DNA from: Ruminococcus sp. HUN007
Lineage (GTDB): Bacteria; Bacillota; Clostridia; Oscillospirales; Ruminococcaceae
Direction: 5' to 3'
DNA length: 64,000 nucleotides
Assembly (NCBI RefSeq): GCF_000712055.1
Contig: NZ_JOOA01000002.1
Span: forward strand, 2,542,001 to 2,606,000
The translations under genes and the position numbers were made by a program. Under the pieces are notes generated by a model. The model worked only from the letters and a program-made list of their open reading frames with translations, searched no databases and was not told the origin of the DNA. Below are positions 1-8,703 of this stretch, piece after piece (within the stretch, counting starts at the first letter, position 1; each line of letters begins with the position of its first letter).

Positions 1-200
1 CACAATTTGTATTATACGAATGTTCATAAAAAATATGACGTCCACTCTAATTATAGCCTGTAAGCAGAAAAAAATCAATACCGTATCAACAAGAACAAAA
101 GAAATCTGTGAAATATCACGAAAATATGATTTTAAATACATATGAAATAGCAATGCAAAATGAAAAATAAAGAGATCCGGACGGAGAATACAGTTACAGA

Positions 201-232
201 AAACAAAAACAGCACCCGTAAAAGGGTGCTGT
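201..232 (-). terminator. Rho-independent terminator
   Basis: The stem CAGCACCC/GGGTGCTG (210-217 with 224-231) is followed on the minus strand by a T-rich run. It lies just beyond the stop of the leucine-rich-repeat gene and closes the minus-strand block that starts at rlmB. Bases 1-200 show no gene. Confidence 0.8.
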
Positions 233-254
233 GAAATGAATTGCAATTATTGTT

Positions 255-1094
255 TTACTTTGTTTTTATTCCGTTTTCTTCAGCATATTTTTCAGCGGCA
301 GAGCCTTTCTTTGTCTTTATGCTGAAATCTTCCTTCAGTAATTCTTCAGGATCACTTACGGCTTTTGAAGCATCGACGTTGTAGCCGAATGCTTTTTCAC
401 CGATTTCCGTGACTGTTTCCGGTATTGCGGCTTCAGTGTAGTCCGGACACATGAAAAAGGCTTTTTCACCTATTTTTACGAGTGATTTCGGGAAGCTTAC
501 TCCGGAAAGAGCTGAAGAACGGGCAAAAGCGAAATCTCCGATCTCGGTCACGCCTTCAGGAATAACCACCTTTTTTAACAGGCTGTCGCTGAAGCAGCTT
601 TCCGGAATGACTGTGAGCGACTTTGAAATGGTGAGATCACAAAGCGTATCACATCCGGCGAATGCTCCTGTTCCGAGTTTTGTAACTGAATCCGGAATAA
701 CGGCAGTTCTCAGATAATTACAGTTGTAGAAAGCGTATTCACCTATGGATTCGGTATTGCTTCCTGCCGACAGGGTCTTCATTGCGAAGCACTCGAAAAA
801 TGCGTAATCTCCGATTTCCTTTACAGTGGATGGCAGAGAAACGCCGGCAAGTTCATGGCATGATGCGAAAGCACCTTCGCCGAGGATCTCGACACCTTCT
901 GCAAACGTAAGTTCAGTAAGCGAAAAACAGTTGGTGAAAGCGCCTTTTTCAATTGTTTTTACACTTCCCGGGATGTGTATCGATGTGATAGTGTTTATAT
1001 TGTTTTCCCTGTAAGGCTTTTCATTCTGACCGTTCTGACCGGCTGTATCGTTTTTTTTCAAAACCGTCAAAAGCGTATTCAGCGATGGAAACAA
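255..1094 (-). CDS. C-terminal part of a BspA-like leucine-rich-repeat lipoprotein (frameshifted)
   Basis: This frame holds tandem LRR_5 (BspA/TpLRR type) repeats of about 23 residues. The recurring pattern is I-P-x-x-V-T-x-I-G-x-x-A-F-x-x-C, for example VKEIGDYAFFEC and VTEIGEKAFGYN. Such repeats form an extended solenoid for cell-surface binding. The open frame begins upstream of any plausible ribosome-binding site. Its N-terminal region continues in another frame from the signal-peptide ORF ending at 1021. Removing one A from the A8 tract at 1051-1058 fuses the two into one lipoprotein of about 360 residues. The ATG at the 5' end of this piece is therefore probably not a real start. The ligand cannot be predicted. 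Confidence 0.75.
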   Translation of the reverse strand: MFPSLNTLLTVLKKNDTAGQNGQNEKPYRENNINTITSIHIPGSVKTIEKGAFTNCFSLTELTFAEGVEILGEGAFASCHELAGVSLPSTVKEIGDYAFFECFAMKTLSAGSNTESIGEYAFYNCNYLRTAVIPDSVTKLGTGAFAGCDTLCDLTISKSLTVIPESCFSDSLLKKVVIPEGVTEIGDFAFARSSALSGVSFPKSLVKIGEKAFFMCPDYTEAAIPETVTEIGEKAFGYNVDASKAVSDPEELLKEDFSIKTKKGSAAEKYAEENGIKTK

Positions 1095-1347
1095 CAGGTT
1101 TGCCGTCTATCTCAGAAGGTATGTTTACTGTTTTTGAATTTCCCTTATATCCTCTGACAGTTATATTTCCGTCTTTTTCTTCGTATACAAACTCGGAAGC
1201 GTCGTTCGGGGTCACGTCACTGTCAGCAACGACAGGTACGGCCGGCGTGTCTGTACTTTTATCTGTATCAGTTTTATCTTTTTCGCATCCGCACACTGCA
1301 CATGAGACAAGTGCGAGTGAAAGGATGCAGCACAGGATCTTTTTCAT
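1021..1347 (-). CDS. N-terminal part of the same leucine-rich-repeat lipoprotein
   Basis: It has a lipoprotein signal peptide (about residues 1-20, MKKILCCILSLALVSCAVCG followed by Cys), a Thr/Asp-rich spacer, and the start of an LRR_5 cap around IPSEIDGKPVVSIAEYAF. GGAGAA precedes the ATG. The frame runs off after the A8 tract into a short nonsense tail. With one A fewer it reads directly into the repeat region of the next ORF. It lies 52 bp downstream of the P-ATPase-like gene and ahead of the terminator at about 210, so it is probably the last gene of the rlmB operon. Confidence 0.75.
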   Translation of the reverse strand: MKKILCCILSLALVSCAVCGCEKDKTDTDKSTDTPAVPVVADSDVTPNDASEFVYEEKDGNITVRGYKGNSKTVNIPSEIDGKPVVSIAEYAFDGFEKKRYSRSERSE

Positions 1348-1399
1348 TGGCGGTTCTCCGTTATAGTTATTTTTTAGTAAAGAAATACGGACCAGGCTT

Positions 1400-3340
1400 T
1401 TACTTAGGCTTAACTTTCATTATGAATATTGTAAGGAAAGTCCATACCGTGTGATACAGAATGACCATAAGCGGTGTTATCTGTCCGATTATACCGATGA
1501 TCATGAATACTACTGCAAAGATAAGCGCAAGTATTGCTGATGTGCTCTGAAGCACAAGCCCTGTAAGCGAACTGTGATGGATGTTTCTTATGTTTGAAAG
1601 CGCCTTTGTGATGGATGAAAGCTTTCCGGTGCAGATGACAGAGGCACTTGATTTTTCAACCGGTGCTGTTATACGTTCGCAGAAGTCACGGTGTTCTTCA
1701 GGAATGATCTTTACCATGTCTCCCGGAAGGCCGAAGAGTCTTGCGATTCTCGGGGCTGTAACTGCACAGTCATTGTTTTTCACTATGACTGAAATATTGT
1801 TGTCGATGAGTTCGGAAAGATATTCTGATACCTTTTTGTCAGCTGTGAGCATTACGGTAAACACCGCAGCCAGATTGCCTGAAACTGAAAGGTAAAGAGG
1901 AATGCGGCCGTTCATTACAGCATCCTGATCCTTTGACTTTGACGGAATGCCTTCGATGTTGTGGTTTACCATCAGCTGACGTGTGCCAAGAAGAACACGC
2001 TTGTTTTCCATCCATCCGCAGATCCCGAGTGAATCTTCAGCAAAGAAGTTTTCTACTTTTACAAGAAGCGATCTGTCATGGTTGATTATGCTGTCGAACA
2101 TGTCACTGAAAATACTGCCGGATTCAATGATCAGGCTTGCCGCAGAAACTATTGCATCATCGATTTTCGTGTCGGAACACATTCTTATGGAACAGAGTTT
2201 GAGAGAACTGTCAGGGAACAGCTGCTTTGTATCAAGAATAACGGCGTTCGTGTCATAGAAATCGTCAATACTCTGGTATCCCAGTATCAGGCTTTCATTG
2301 TCCTCGACCTCTGCGGCAGCAGCGGCGAGCGGCATATTGACAACCAGCGGTACTGCAAAGCATGAACACAGTGAAACGAACATTGAGAACATTGAAGTGA
2401 TGAATGTTATGTTCAGTGTTGTCACTGTACGGCTGCAGACTATGACTGAGGCAAGAGTCAGCAGAACTGAAATGAACAGCGAAGCCGGTACGTATTTTCT
2501 GCAGAGCTTGTCAGCGATATCGGCAGAATATGAATACCTGAGGAAGTTTTCTGAAAAATTCGTCTTTCTTGCTGCTGCAAGTATCGGATATTCATTTATA
2601 GTTCCCTTGGTGATCTGTTCCGCTCTGGCTTCATCGTCGACATAAATAAGTGAATACTTGTCATCGTATGAGGTGATAAGCGTGTCGAAATTGTTTATCG
2701 CCCTGTTTACAATAAGATGTTTTCCCATTGTATTAACAAGAAAAGCGGTTATGGCTGCCGGTGCGAAAAGACACACGGAACCTGAGCTGATGAGTTCAGG
2801 ACTTTCCGTTGAAATTGCAGCGGCGATCGTGCTTACTGTTATTGAAACTGCCGCAAGGCTGTCACAGTCTGCTTTTTTTCTGAACAGATTTTTAAGTCCG
2901 CTTGTTATCACAGGGAAGGACGAGAAAAGAGCTGCTGCTGAGACCATGAACATCGTGAAACTGTACCTGTGAGGCGATATGGTGCTGCTTATGAATGAAG
3001 GTACGGGAATTTTATACAGTGCTGAAGCAGAAAGATAAATGCTGATGAGCATGGCAGCCATCTGTATTCCGAATTTTATCGTGAGATTGCTTTTCAGACT
3101 GTAAAGATCTTCAAGTATCAGCGATGCATCGGAAGGATCGTTGTAATCGTCAAGACTGTTTTCTGCTGCCCTCTCGAAGCTTTTGTTGATTTTTCTGAAA
3201 AACCCCTGCGGATTTTCAGCTGCTTCATCAGATGTGGTGTTTTCGTCTATATCAACGTCTATCGAGAAGTAGTCAACTTCAGGAACGGACTTAACGTCCA
3301 TTTTCTGTTTTCTCTCAGAAACGCTGCGCGATCCGAACAT
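1400..3340 (-). CDS. Degenerate P-type ATPase-like membrane protein (C-terminal part of a split gene)
   Basis: The architecture matches heavy-metal-type P-ATPases. Several hydrophobic segments are followed by a core entry (FAVPLVVNMPLAAAAAEVED), a cytoplasmic region containing MENKRVLLGTRQLM that resembles the nucleotide-binding domain, the segment IARLFGLPGDMVKIIPEEH that resembles the pre-hinge part of the P domain, and two C-terminal membrane segments. The catalytic motifs are missing. DKTGT is replaced by DTKQL, TGD by KNND, and no GDGxND is found. It therefore probably cannot form the phospho-Asp intermediate and may be a scaffold or sensor. The frame is open upstream of the first ATG and joins the acidic ORF at 3417-4229 if one A is removed from the A9 tract at 3465-3473, giving about 942 residues. 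Family assignment is by eye; the loss of catalytic motifs is directly visible. Confidence 0.65.
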   Translation of the reverse strand: MFGSRSVSERKQKMDVKSVPEVDYFSIDVDIDENTTSDEAAENPQGFFRKINKSFERAAENSLDDYNDPSDASLILEDLYSLKSNLTIKFGIQMAAMLISIYLSASALYKIPVPSFISSTISPHRYSFTMFMVSAAALFSSFPVITSGLKNLFRKKADCDSLAAVSITVSTIAAAISTESPELISSGSVCLFAPAAITAFLVNTMGKHLIVNRAINNFDTLITSYDDKYSLIYVDDEARAEQITKGTINEYPILAAARKTNFSENFLRYSYSADIADKLCRKYVPASLFISVLLTLASVIVCSRTVTTLNITFITSMFSMFVSLCSCFAVPLVVNMPLAAAAAEVEDNESLILGYQSIDDFYDTNAVILDTKQLFPDSSLKLCSIRMCSDTKIDDAIVSAASLIIESGSIFSDMFDSIINHDRSLLVKVENFFAEDSLGICGWMENKRVLLGTRQLMVNHNIEGIPSKSKDQDAVMNGRIPLYLSVSGNLAAVFTVMLTADKKVSEYLSELIDNNISVIVKNNDCAVTAPRIARLFGLPGDMVKIIPEEHRDFCERITAPVEKSSASVICTGKLSSITKALSNIRNIHHSSLTGLVLQSTSAILALIFAVVFMIIGIIGQITPLMVILYHTVWTFLTIFIMKVKPK

Positions 3341-3416
3341 ATACTGCTTTAGTTTTGTGAAAATGCCTTCTGACTGTCCGGCATCTTCAGTGGAATCTGC
3401 TTTTTCCTTTACGGTT

Positions 3417-4229
3417 TCAAGCGGAGCGTAGTCCGACTTTGTTTCGTTCTGATCGGAAAGATGCTTTTTTTTTCGGGGTGATCTCCTCTTCGGCTTCTTT
3501 CTTCAGTTTTCTGCTTTCTTTTCTGACGTACCTTATGTTGTCCTCAGGATTGCGGATAGCAGGACCTGATCTGTCTTCGTTTTTTGCAGTACTTATGTAG
3601 GAAAAACTCTGTCTTTTGCTCCGGTATATGTCTTCGTCCGCACCGCGGAATGAAGACGGAGCTGTGTCGTCGGATACAGGTCCGGAGAAGAGAATAGGTT
3701 TCTTTTCATCTTCAGGACCGTCATCTGTTTTTTCTGCGCCGCTTTCAGATTCCGTACGGTCTGAAGTGTCTGCAGATTCTTCCGCATCTGATGGATCATC
3801 AGTACTTTCCGGTTCTTCATTATCGGGAACATCGGGGATGATGCTGATTTCTCCGGCATCTTCTTCCGTGATGTCTTCCTTTTCTTCATTAACGGGATCT
3901 TCAGAAGGTGATACGGTGTCTTCCGCTGATACGGAAAACATGTCTGTTTTTGCGAGCTTTTCTGATTCCTCTTCAAATTCCTTCAGAAAATCAGGTACGA
4001 CCTCCTCAACGTGTGCCCCTTCGTCAGCTGTCTGACTGTCTGAAAATGTGCTGCTTTCCGGTTCGGAAATGTCCGGTGTGTTTTCCTCATTCTCTGCACC
4101 AAACTCAAATTCAGCTTCTGTGCCGGTGTGGAGAATTTCTTCTGTTTCATTTTCCGTCTCAGCTTCTGCATCCTCAAAAACGAGCTTTTTCAGAAGCTCT
4201 CCAAACGGATTTGGCTTTTTCGAGTCCAT
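3417..4229 (-). CDS. Acidic low-complexity N-terminal region of the P-ATPase-like protein
   Basis: This 270-residue frame is dominated by Glu, Asp, Ser and Thr, with no hydrophobic segments and no recognisable domain until a basic stretch near its end. It starts with MDSKKPNPFGELLKKLVFED, nine bases after the rlmB stop, so the two are surely co-transcribed. The end of the frame after the A9 tract at 3465-3473 is probably spurious. With one A fewer it continues PRKKKHLSDQNETKSDYAP and joins the membrane protein downstream. The region would be a long disordered cytoplasmic extension. Function unknown. Confidence 0.6.
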   Translation of the reverse strand: MDSKKPNPFGELLKKLVFEDAEAETENETEEILHTGTEAEFEFGAENEENTPDISEPESSTFSDSQTADEGAHVEEVVPDFLKEFEEESEKLAKTDMFSVSAEDTVSPSEDPVNEEKEDITEEDAGEISIIPDVPDNEEPESTDDPSDAEESADTSDRTESESGAEKTDDGPEDEKKPILFSGPVSDDTAPSSFRGADEDIYRSKRQSFSYISTAKNEDRSGPAIRNPEDNIRYVRKESRKLKKEAEEEITPKKKASFRSERNKVGLRSA

Positions 4230-4238
4230 TTTAACTCC

Positions 4239-4994
4239 TTATTTGTTTCTTTGTCTTACCGCTTCATACATGAAAATTCCGGCTGCAACCGAAGCGTTAA
4301 GAGAATTTACGTGTCCGTACATCGGAAGGCTGAGAAGAAAATCACATTTTTCCTTTATCAGTTTTCCCATGCCGAAGCCTTCGGAACCTATAACGAAGGC
4401 TATTCCGCCGTTTAAGTCAACTGTGGTGTAATCGGCGCCTTCCGCATCGGTTCCGTATATCCAGATGTTCTTTTCCTTGAGATCATCGATCACTGAAGCG
4501 AGATTCGATACTCTGGCGACCGGGATCCAGCTTGCAGCTCCTGCGGAAGTTTTGTGCACTGTCTGATTAAGCGATGCGCTTCTCCTTTTCGGGATGATGA
4601 CACCATCTGCACCTGCTGCTTCAGCTGTACGGATTATCGCACCGAGGTTGTGCGGATCTTCGATCTCATCGCATATGATGATGAACGGAGCATGTCCCTT
4701 TTCTTCTGCTCTTTCAAGAATGTCCTCAACAGTTGAGTATTCTGCACATGCGCATACAGCGACAACTCCCTGATGCGTAGCTGTGCCGCACATCTGACGA
4801 AGTTTCTGGTCGTTGACGTTCTTGACTACGACTCCGTTGTTTTTTGCCATGGAAGTGATCTTGCTGAAGATCGTTCCTGAACCTGCCAGATAGATGGTGT
4901 CGATCGGCTGGTCAGCCTTCAGCGCTTCCATTACGGGATTTTTACCGAGAATAAGATTCTGCTCGTTATCACGGCTGTTGTTTTTATCGTTCAT
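4239..4994 (-). CDS. rlmB: 23S rRNA (guanosine-2'-O)-methyltransferase RlmB, TrmH/SpoU family
   Basis: The 251-residue length is normal for RlmB. An N-terminal substrate-binding domain (ILGKNPVMEALKA) precedes the SPOUT catalytic domain. All three SpoU motifs are visible: DEIEDPHNLGAIIRTAEAAG, IGSEGFGMGKLIKEKCD and NSLNASVAAGIFMYEA, which form the trefoil-knot SAM site. The enzyme methylates the 2'-O of a conserved guanosine in the 23S rRNA peptidyl-transferase loop. It is transcribed from a good minus-strand promoter and is the first gene of a block that continues into the acidic P-ATPase-like gene. A related TrmH-family specificity cannot be fully excluded. Confidence 0.92.
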   Translation of the reverse strand: MNDKNNSRDNEQNLILGKNPVMEALKADQPIDTIYLAGSGTIFSKITSMAKNNGVVVKNVNDQKLRQMCGTATHQGVVAVCACAEYSTVEDILERAEEKGHAPFIIICDEIEDPHNLGAIIRTAEAAGADGVIIPKRRSASLNQTVHKTSAGAASWIPVARVSNLASVIDDLKEKNIWIYGTDAEGADYTTVDLNGGIAFVIGSEGFGMGKLIKEKCDFLLSLPMYGHVNSLNASVAAGIFMYEAVRQRNK

Positions 4995-5067
4995 ATTATG
5001 ATCATTCCTGTTTTATAGGTTGGCTTCAGAGACCGTTTTCTGCGGTTTCTCGTAACATACATTATTA

Positions 5068-5096
5068 ATTATATCATTTCTCTGAATAAAAGACAA
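5068..5096 (-). promoter_or_regulatory. Sigma-A promoter of rlmB operon
   Basis: On the minus strand TTGTCT, 17 bp, TATAAT, about 75 bp upstream of the rlmB ATG. Confidence 0.7.
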
Positions 5097-5201
5097 TAGT
5101 CACTTAAAGCTTTTTTATCCTTATTATGGCATCGTTCCTGCTCCATGATACTGAAAAAGACAGATTTTCATATGTAACGTGCACAATTTTCTGAAAATTG
5201 C

Positions 5202-5230
5202 TTGTTTTACATTGCGTTCTGTATTATAAT
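5202..5230 (+). promoter_or_regulatory. Sigma-A promoter of the fapA-like gene
   Basis: TTGTTT, 17 bp, TATAAT, preceded by a short AATTTTC/GAAAATT inverted repeat at 5185-5200. The predicted transcript has a leader of about 40 nt with GGGAGG before the ATG at 5277. Confidence 0.6.
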
Positions 5231-5276
5231 TTTATATATAGTGACTATGGAAGGAAAAGAGAAGGGAGGATTGGTT

Positions 5277-7382
5277 ATGAAACTTTTTGGCAGAGAGCGT
5301 TTCACGTTCGGCAAAACAAAAAAAGAACAGGACGCCGACGATAACCAGGCCGTAAATTCCGGAGAAAACACAGATGAGGCTTCGGCTGCTTTGAAGCAGA
5401 CTGATGAATCCCCTGAGAACGGATCCGCTGCGGAAAAGAAAAAAACTGACGAAAGACTCGGAATTTCTGAAAACTCGAAAATATATAAACTGTGGAACGA
5501 GTATCCGGAAAGCGTAAGGGGGGATAAATTTGATCCTCTGGGATTCATGTACGATAAGATACAGGAAACGCATGATGAGCTTAAGGAAAATTTCTACAGA
5601 ATACATGCTGACACAGCGAATTTTAAGGATTTTGACGCTAATCAGAAAGAGATAGCAGAGTTTATAAAGGAACTTTCGCAATATTCCGGAAGGGTCCTCC
5701 GCACTGTAAGCAAAGGTTTTGAAATCACACAGGAACAGATAGAAAAGATAAAAAACATTGCCTTTGACGAAAACGGTGAGTTTTCGGAGACACGTCTCAG
5801 GAACAGTCTGCTGAACGACAGCAGTCTGGCTTCACTGGGCGGCTTCAGAAGCAGCGAGGAATTAAAGAAAATTATAGCTGCTGTACGTTCCGGAGATGAT
5901 GCTCCGGGGAAAAAGGAAACTGATGCCGTGTATTCAGAAACAGAGGAAGCTGATTCTCTTCCGGCTTTCAGCGAACGTGACGCTGAAATAAAGTTTAAAC
6001 TTTCATCTGATCTCATCCATGCCTGGGTGTTCATACTTCCTCCGGGCGTAAACGGAAAGGATGTGACCGTTTCAGGCATTACGGAAATACTTGCGCAGAA
6101 CGGCGTTATTTTCGGAATAGATGAGTCCATGGCAGAAAGAATAGAAAAAGAAAAGCTTTACTTTAAACTCATCGAGATAGCCCGCGGCAAATATCCGGTA
6201 AACGGTTCAAACGGAAAGGTACGCGAACTTTTTTCAAGGGAGATAAATAAGATAAACCTTGTTGAAGACGAACACGGAAGAGTCAACAACAAGGAACTCG
6301 GTCTGATAAAGAGTGTGCACAAGGGCGATGTTCTTGCGGAGATCGAACTTCCGACCGAGGCCGCTGACGGAATGCAGGTAACCGGCGAGCCGGTACAGGG
6401 CACTGACGGTGAGTATCCGAAGGTCCCTGCCGGTACAAATACAAAGATATCCGAAGATAAAAAGACTGTTACTGCGGATGCTGACGGTGAGCTCTATTTT
6501 CAGAACGGTATTTTTGGTGTAAGAAAAGTGCTGAAGATAAACCATGACATTGATCTGTCAGTGGGAAATATTGATTTTGCAGGCGACCTGATCATAAACG
6601 GAAATATAAGGGAAGGATTTTCGGTAAAGTGTTCCGGCAACATGAAGATAAATGGTCTTTCGGAAAGCGCGGAGATAAGCGCAGGCGGCAATATTTTTAT
6701 AGAAAAGGGCATGTTCGGCGGCTCGGACGGCAGCATTACCGCAGGCGGAAATCTTAACTGTAAATATCTTGAAAACTGCCGCGTTGATATCAGGGGTAAT
6801 CTCAGTGCAGACCAGGTTCTGAGATGTACTGTATCAGCTGACGGATTTGTGGATGTTTCCGGTGTGAAGGGCAGGATAATCGGCGGAAGTATAACCGGAG
6901 GCAAAGGAATAAGCGCAAACTTCATCGGTACACAGTCGGGTATGGGAGCAAATGTGACCCTGACAACGGGAATGACCTCAGTTTATCTGAAGCAGCGTTC
7001 CCTGAAGGCGGCAGAGCTTGCGATCATCGAAGAAAGCCTGGCGAAACTCATGCAGAACATTCGTTTCCTTGAGGCTAAAAAGAATTCGCTCAATCAGCTT
7101 CAGAAGGCTCTTCTTGAAAAACTTGTGCTTCAGATCAAAGCAAGAAAAATTCAGAGAGATGAGCTTACGGCTGAGATTGAGGAAATCGATAAAAAAAGCC
7201 GCGGCAGCCGGTCCGCAGTTGAAATAAAATGCGGTCAGCTTCGTTCGGCAGTGGAAATCAACTTTGACGGATTCAGATATAATATCAGCAAGGAACTTAA
7301 CAATTTCCGTGTTTTCAAGGACGGACCGAAGATAATCGCAAGGGCGAACGGGTTTGAAAAAGTAATAACCGACAAGGCGTGA
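5277..7382 (+). CDS. FapA (DUF342) family polymerising beta-solenoid protein
   Basis: A 701-residue protein with an acidic, low-complexity N-terminus, a DUF342/FapA core (about residues 200-570), then a charged coiled coil (about 575-660) and a C-terminal tail. The core contains the typical signature SVHKGDVLAEIELPTEAADG followed by VTGEPV and then hydrophobic Gly/Asn-rich turns (GNIREGF, AGGNIFI, AGGNLNC) of a right-handed beta-helix. Family members lie in the cytoplasm near the membrane and in some species affect flagella or cell-surface processes; the role here is unknown. I chose the ATG at 5277 over an in-frame upstream ATG because GGGAGG lies about 8 bp before it and the promoter TATAAT is at 5225-5230, inside the longer frame. 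It is monocistronic as far as can be seen. Confidence 0.85.
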   Translation: MKLFGRERFTFGKTKKEQDADDNQAVNSGENTDEASAALKQTDESPENGSAAEKKKTDERLGISENSKIYKLWNEYPESVRGDKFDPLGFMYDKIQETHDELKENFYRIHADTANFKDFDANQKEIAEFIKELSQYSGRVLRTVSKGFEITQEQIEKIKNIAFDENGEFSETRLRNSLLNDSSLASLGGFRSSEELKKIIAAVRSGDDAPGKKETDAVYSETEEADSLPAFSERDAEIKFKLSSDLIHAWVFILPPGVNGKDVTVSGITEILAQNGVIFGIDESMAERIEKEKLYFKLIEIARGKYPVNGSNGKVRELFSREINKINLVEDEHGRVNNKELGLIKSVHKGDVLAEIELPTEAADGMQVTGEPVQGTDGEYPKVPAGTNTKISEDKKTVTADADGELYFQNGIFGVRKVLKINHDIDLSVGNIDFAGDLIINGNIREGFSVKCSGNMKINGLSESAEISAGGNIFIEKGMFGGSDGSITAGGNLNCKYLENCRVDIRGNLSADQVLRCTVSADGFVDVSGVKGRIIGGSITGGKGISANFIGTQSGMGANVTLTTGMTSVYLKQRSLKAAELAIIEESLAKLMQNIRFLEAKKNSLNQLQKALLEKLVLQIKARKIQRDELTAEIEEIDKKSRGSRSAVEIKCGQLRSAVEINFDGFRYNISKELNNFRVFKDGPKIIARANGFEKVITDKA

Positions 7383-7465
7383 TCATTATCCGTGGTTAAG
7401 TCCGGGGTCTGTCTTAAACAACAGATCTGCATGCATATGTTATGCATGTTAAAACGTTTGGGATT

Positions 7466-7559
7466 AGTGGAAAATCCTGTTGAGAATGTGGAAAAAACAG
7501 ATTACCATGTTGAAAATCAGAGGTTTTCCTGTTGAAAATTCTGTGGAAACAGTGGAAAA
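7466..7559 (+). repeat. Phased cluster of seven TGTKGAAAA nonamers (DnaA-box-like)
   Basis: Seven same-strand nonamers resembling TGTGGAAAA or TGTTGAAAA start at 7466, 7478, 7487, 7508, 7530, 7542 and 7551. Spacings are 12, 9, 21, 22, 12 and 9, i.e. close to one or two helical turns. The complement TTTTCCACA is one base from the consensus DnaA box TTATCCACA. The cluster lies in the 252-bp gap between fapA and ogg, with a CATGCATA/TATGCATG palindrome at about 7430-7448. What protein binds is inference. Confidence 0.5.
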
Positions 7560-7634
7560 AGCACACTCTGACTCTTTGTTGAGTGTGTTGAATCGAATAA
7601 TATATATCGGGAGAAAAAACAGTAGAGAAAAATT

Positions 7635-8444
7635 ATGGATTACAGAGTAACAGATAATGGGATAATTGTGAGCCAGAATTGTTTTGATCTGGCACAGACG
7701 CTTGACTGCGGACAGGCGTTCCGGTGGAGCCGGAGGCCTGACGGAGCTTTCGAAGGAGATTTTCTTAACGAACATCTCGTTATATCGCAGCAGAGCAGTG
7801 ATGAGTTTCTTCTGCACGGGGTTTCAGAGGAAAAATTTCTCGGCGTATGGAAGGATTATTTTGATCTTGATACAGACTACAGTGCCTTTATAGAACGTTT
7901 TTCCGATGACGAAACACTTTCACAGGCTGCGGAATTTGCGTCCGGAATAAGGATCCTCAGACAGGATCCCTGGGAAACGCTGTGCTCATTTATCATTTCG
8001 CAGAACAATAATATTCCGAGAATCAAGGGGATAATCGGCAGACTGTGTGAAAAATACAGCGGATTTCCGGATTACAGTACACTTGCTGAAGAAACTGCGG
8101 AATCACTGGCTTTTCTCAGGGCGGGCTTCCGCGCAAAGTATATTGAAGATGCCGCAAAGAGAATAGCCTCTCACGAGATCAGTCTTGAAAAAATAAAATC
8201 CATGCCGACTGATGATGCACGAAAGGAACTGATGCACATATGCGGTGTCGGACCTAAGGTTGCTGACTGTGTGCTGCTGTTCGGAATGCACAGACTGGAG
8301 GCTTTTCCGGTGGATGTATGGATGAAAAAAGTGATGGAACGCTTTTATCCTGACGGAATGCCGGAATGCGCAAAGGGACTTGAAGGTGTAGCTCAGCAGT
8401 ATCTTTTCCACTATGTGCGGTGCAACCGTGAAAAACTTATCTGA
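7635..8444 (+). CDS. 8-oxoguanine DNA glycosylase / AP lyase (OGG1 type)
   Basis: A base-excision-repair enzyme that removes 8-oxoguanine and nicks the abasic site. The N-terminal OGG_N-like domain (residues 1-115) includes LDCGQAFRW, and the HhH-GPD domain follows. The hairpin HICGVGPKVADC carries the catalytic Lys208, and PVDVWMKK carries the catalytic Asp227, matching K249 and D268 of human OGG1. The length of 269 residues is typical of clostridial Ogg proteins. No Fe-S cluster motif is present, as expected for this branch. It is single-gene, downstream of the nonamer cluster. The start ATG follows a GGGAGA about 26 bp upstream and a weaker AGAG close by, so the start is less certain than the identity. 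Confidence 0.88.
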   Translation: MDYRVTDNGIIVSQNCFDLAQTLDCGQAFRWSRRPDGAFEGDFLNEHLVISQQSSDEFLLHGVSEEKFLGVWKDYFDLDTDYSAFIERFSDDETLSQAAEFASGIRILRQDPWETLCSFIISQNNNIPRIKGIIGRLCEKYSGFPDYSTLAEETAESLAFLRAGFRAKYIEDAAKRIASHEISLEKIKSMPTDDARKELMHICGVGPKVADCVLLFGMHRLEAFPVDVWMKKVMERFYPDGMPECAKGLEGVAQQYLFHYVRCNREKLI

Positions 8445-8515
8445 ACATATTGTGATATTATAACGAATTAGTTAGAACTTTTTTGTTCTTTCTTATGTAA
8501 ATTGCATTAATATTA

Positions 8516-8544
8516 TTGACACTAAGGGCATTTTGTTGTATTAT
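8516..8544 (+). promoter_or_regulatory. Sigma-A promoter of the sensor diguanylate cyclase
   Basis: TTGACA, 17 bp, TATTAT. The leader to the ATG at 8704 is about 150 nt, contains GC-rich segments, and ends in GGAGG. I could not match the leader to a known riboswitch. Confidence 0.65.
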
Positions 8545-8703
8545 TAATATATAGAATTGTATTATACCGGCGGAGCATTTATCAGGGGAAAATCTGCCCG
8601 TGGTTATTTTCGGGGTTAGGAGATATGTCCTGTATGCATCGGCTTTGATCAGACAGGTGCTTTATGCAGGAATTATTATGGTAAAGGGAAGGAGGGCTAA
8701 TGA

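Noticed and set aside
3465..3473. Programmed -1 ribosomal frameshifting on A_AAA_AAG in the P-ATPase-like gene
   Set aside because: Rejoining the frames needs skipping one base (+1) or loss of one A, not a -1 shift; the same holds for the other four poly-A cases.
7466..7559. Chromosomal replication origin
   Set aside because: No dnaA, dnaN or AT-rich unwinding element accompanies the nonamers; only a DnaA-like site cluster can be claimed.
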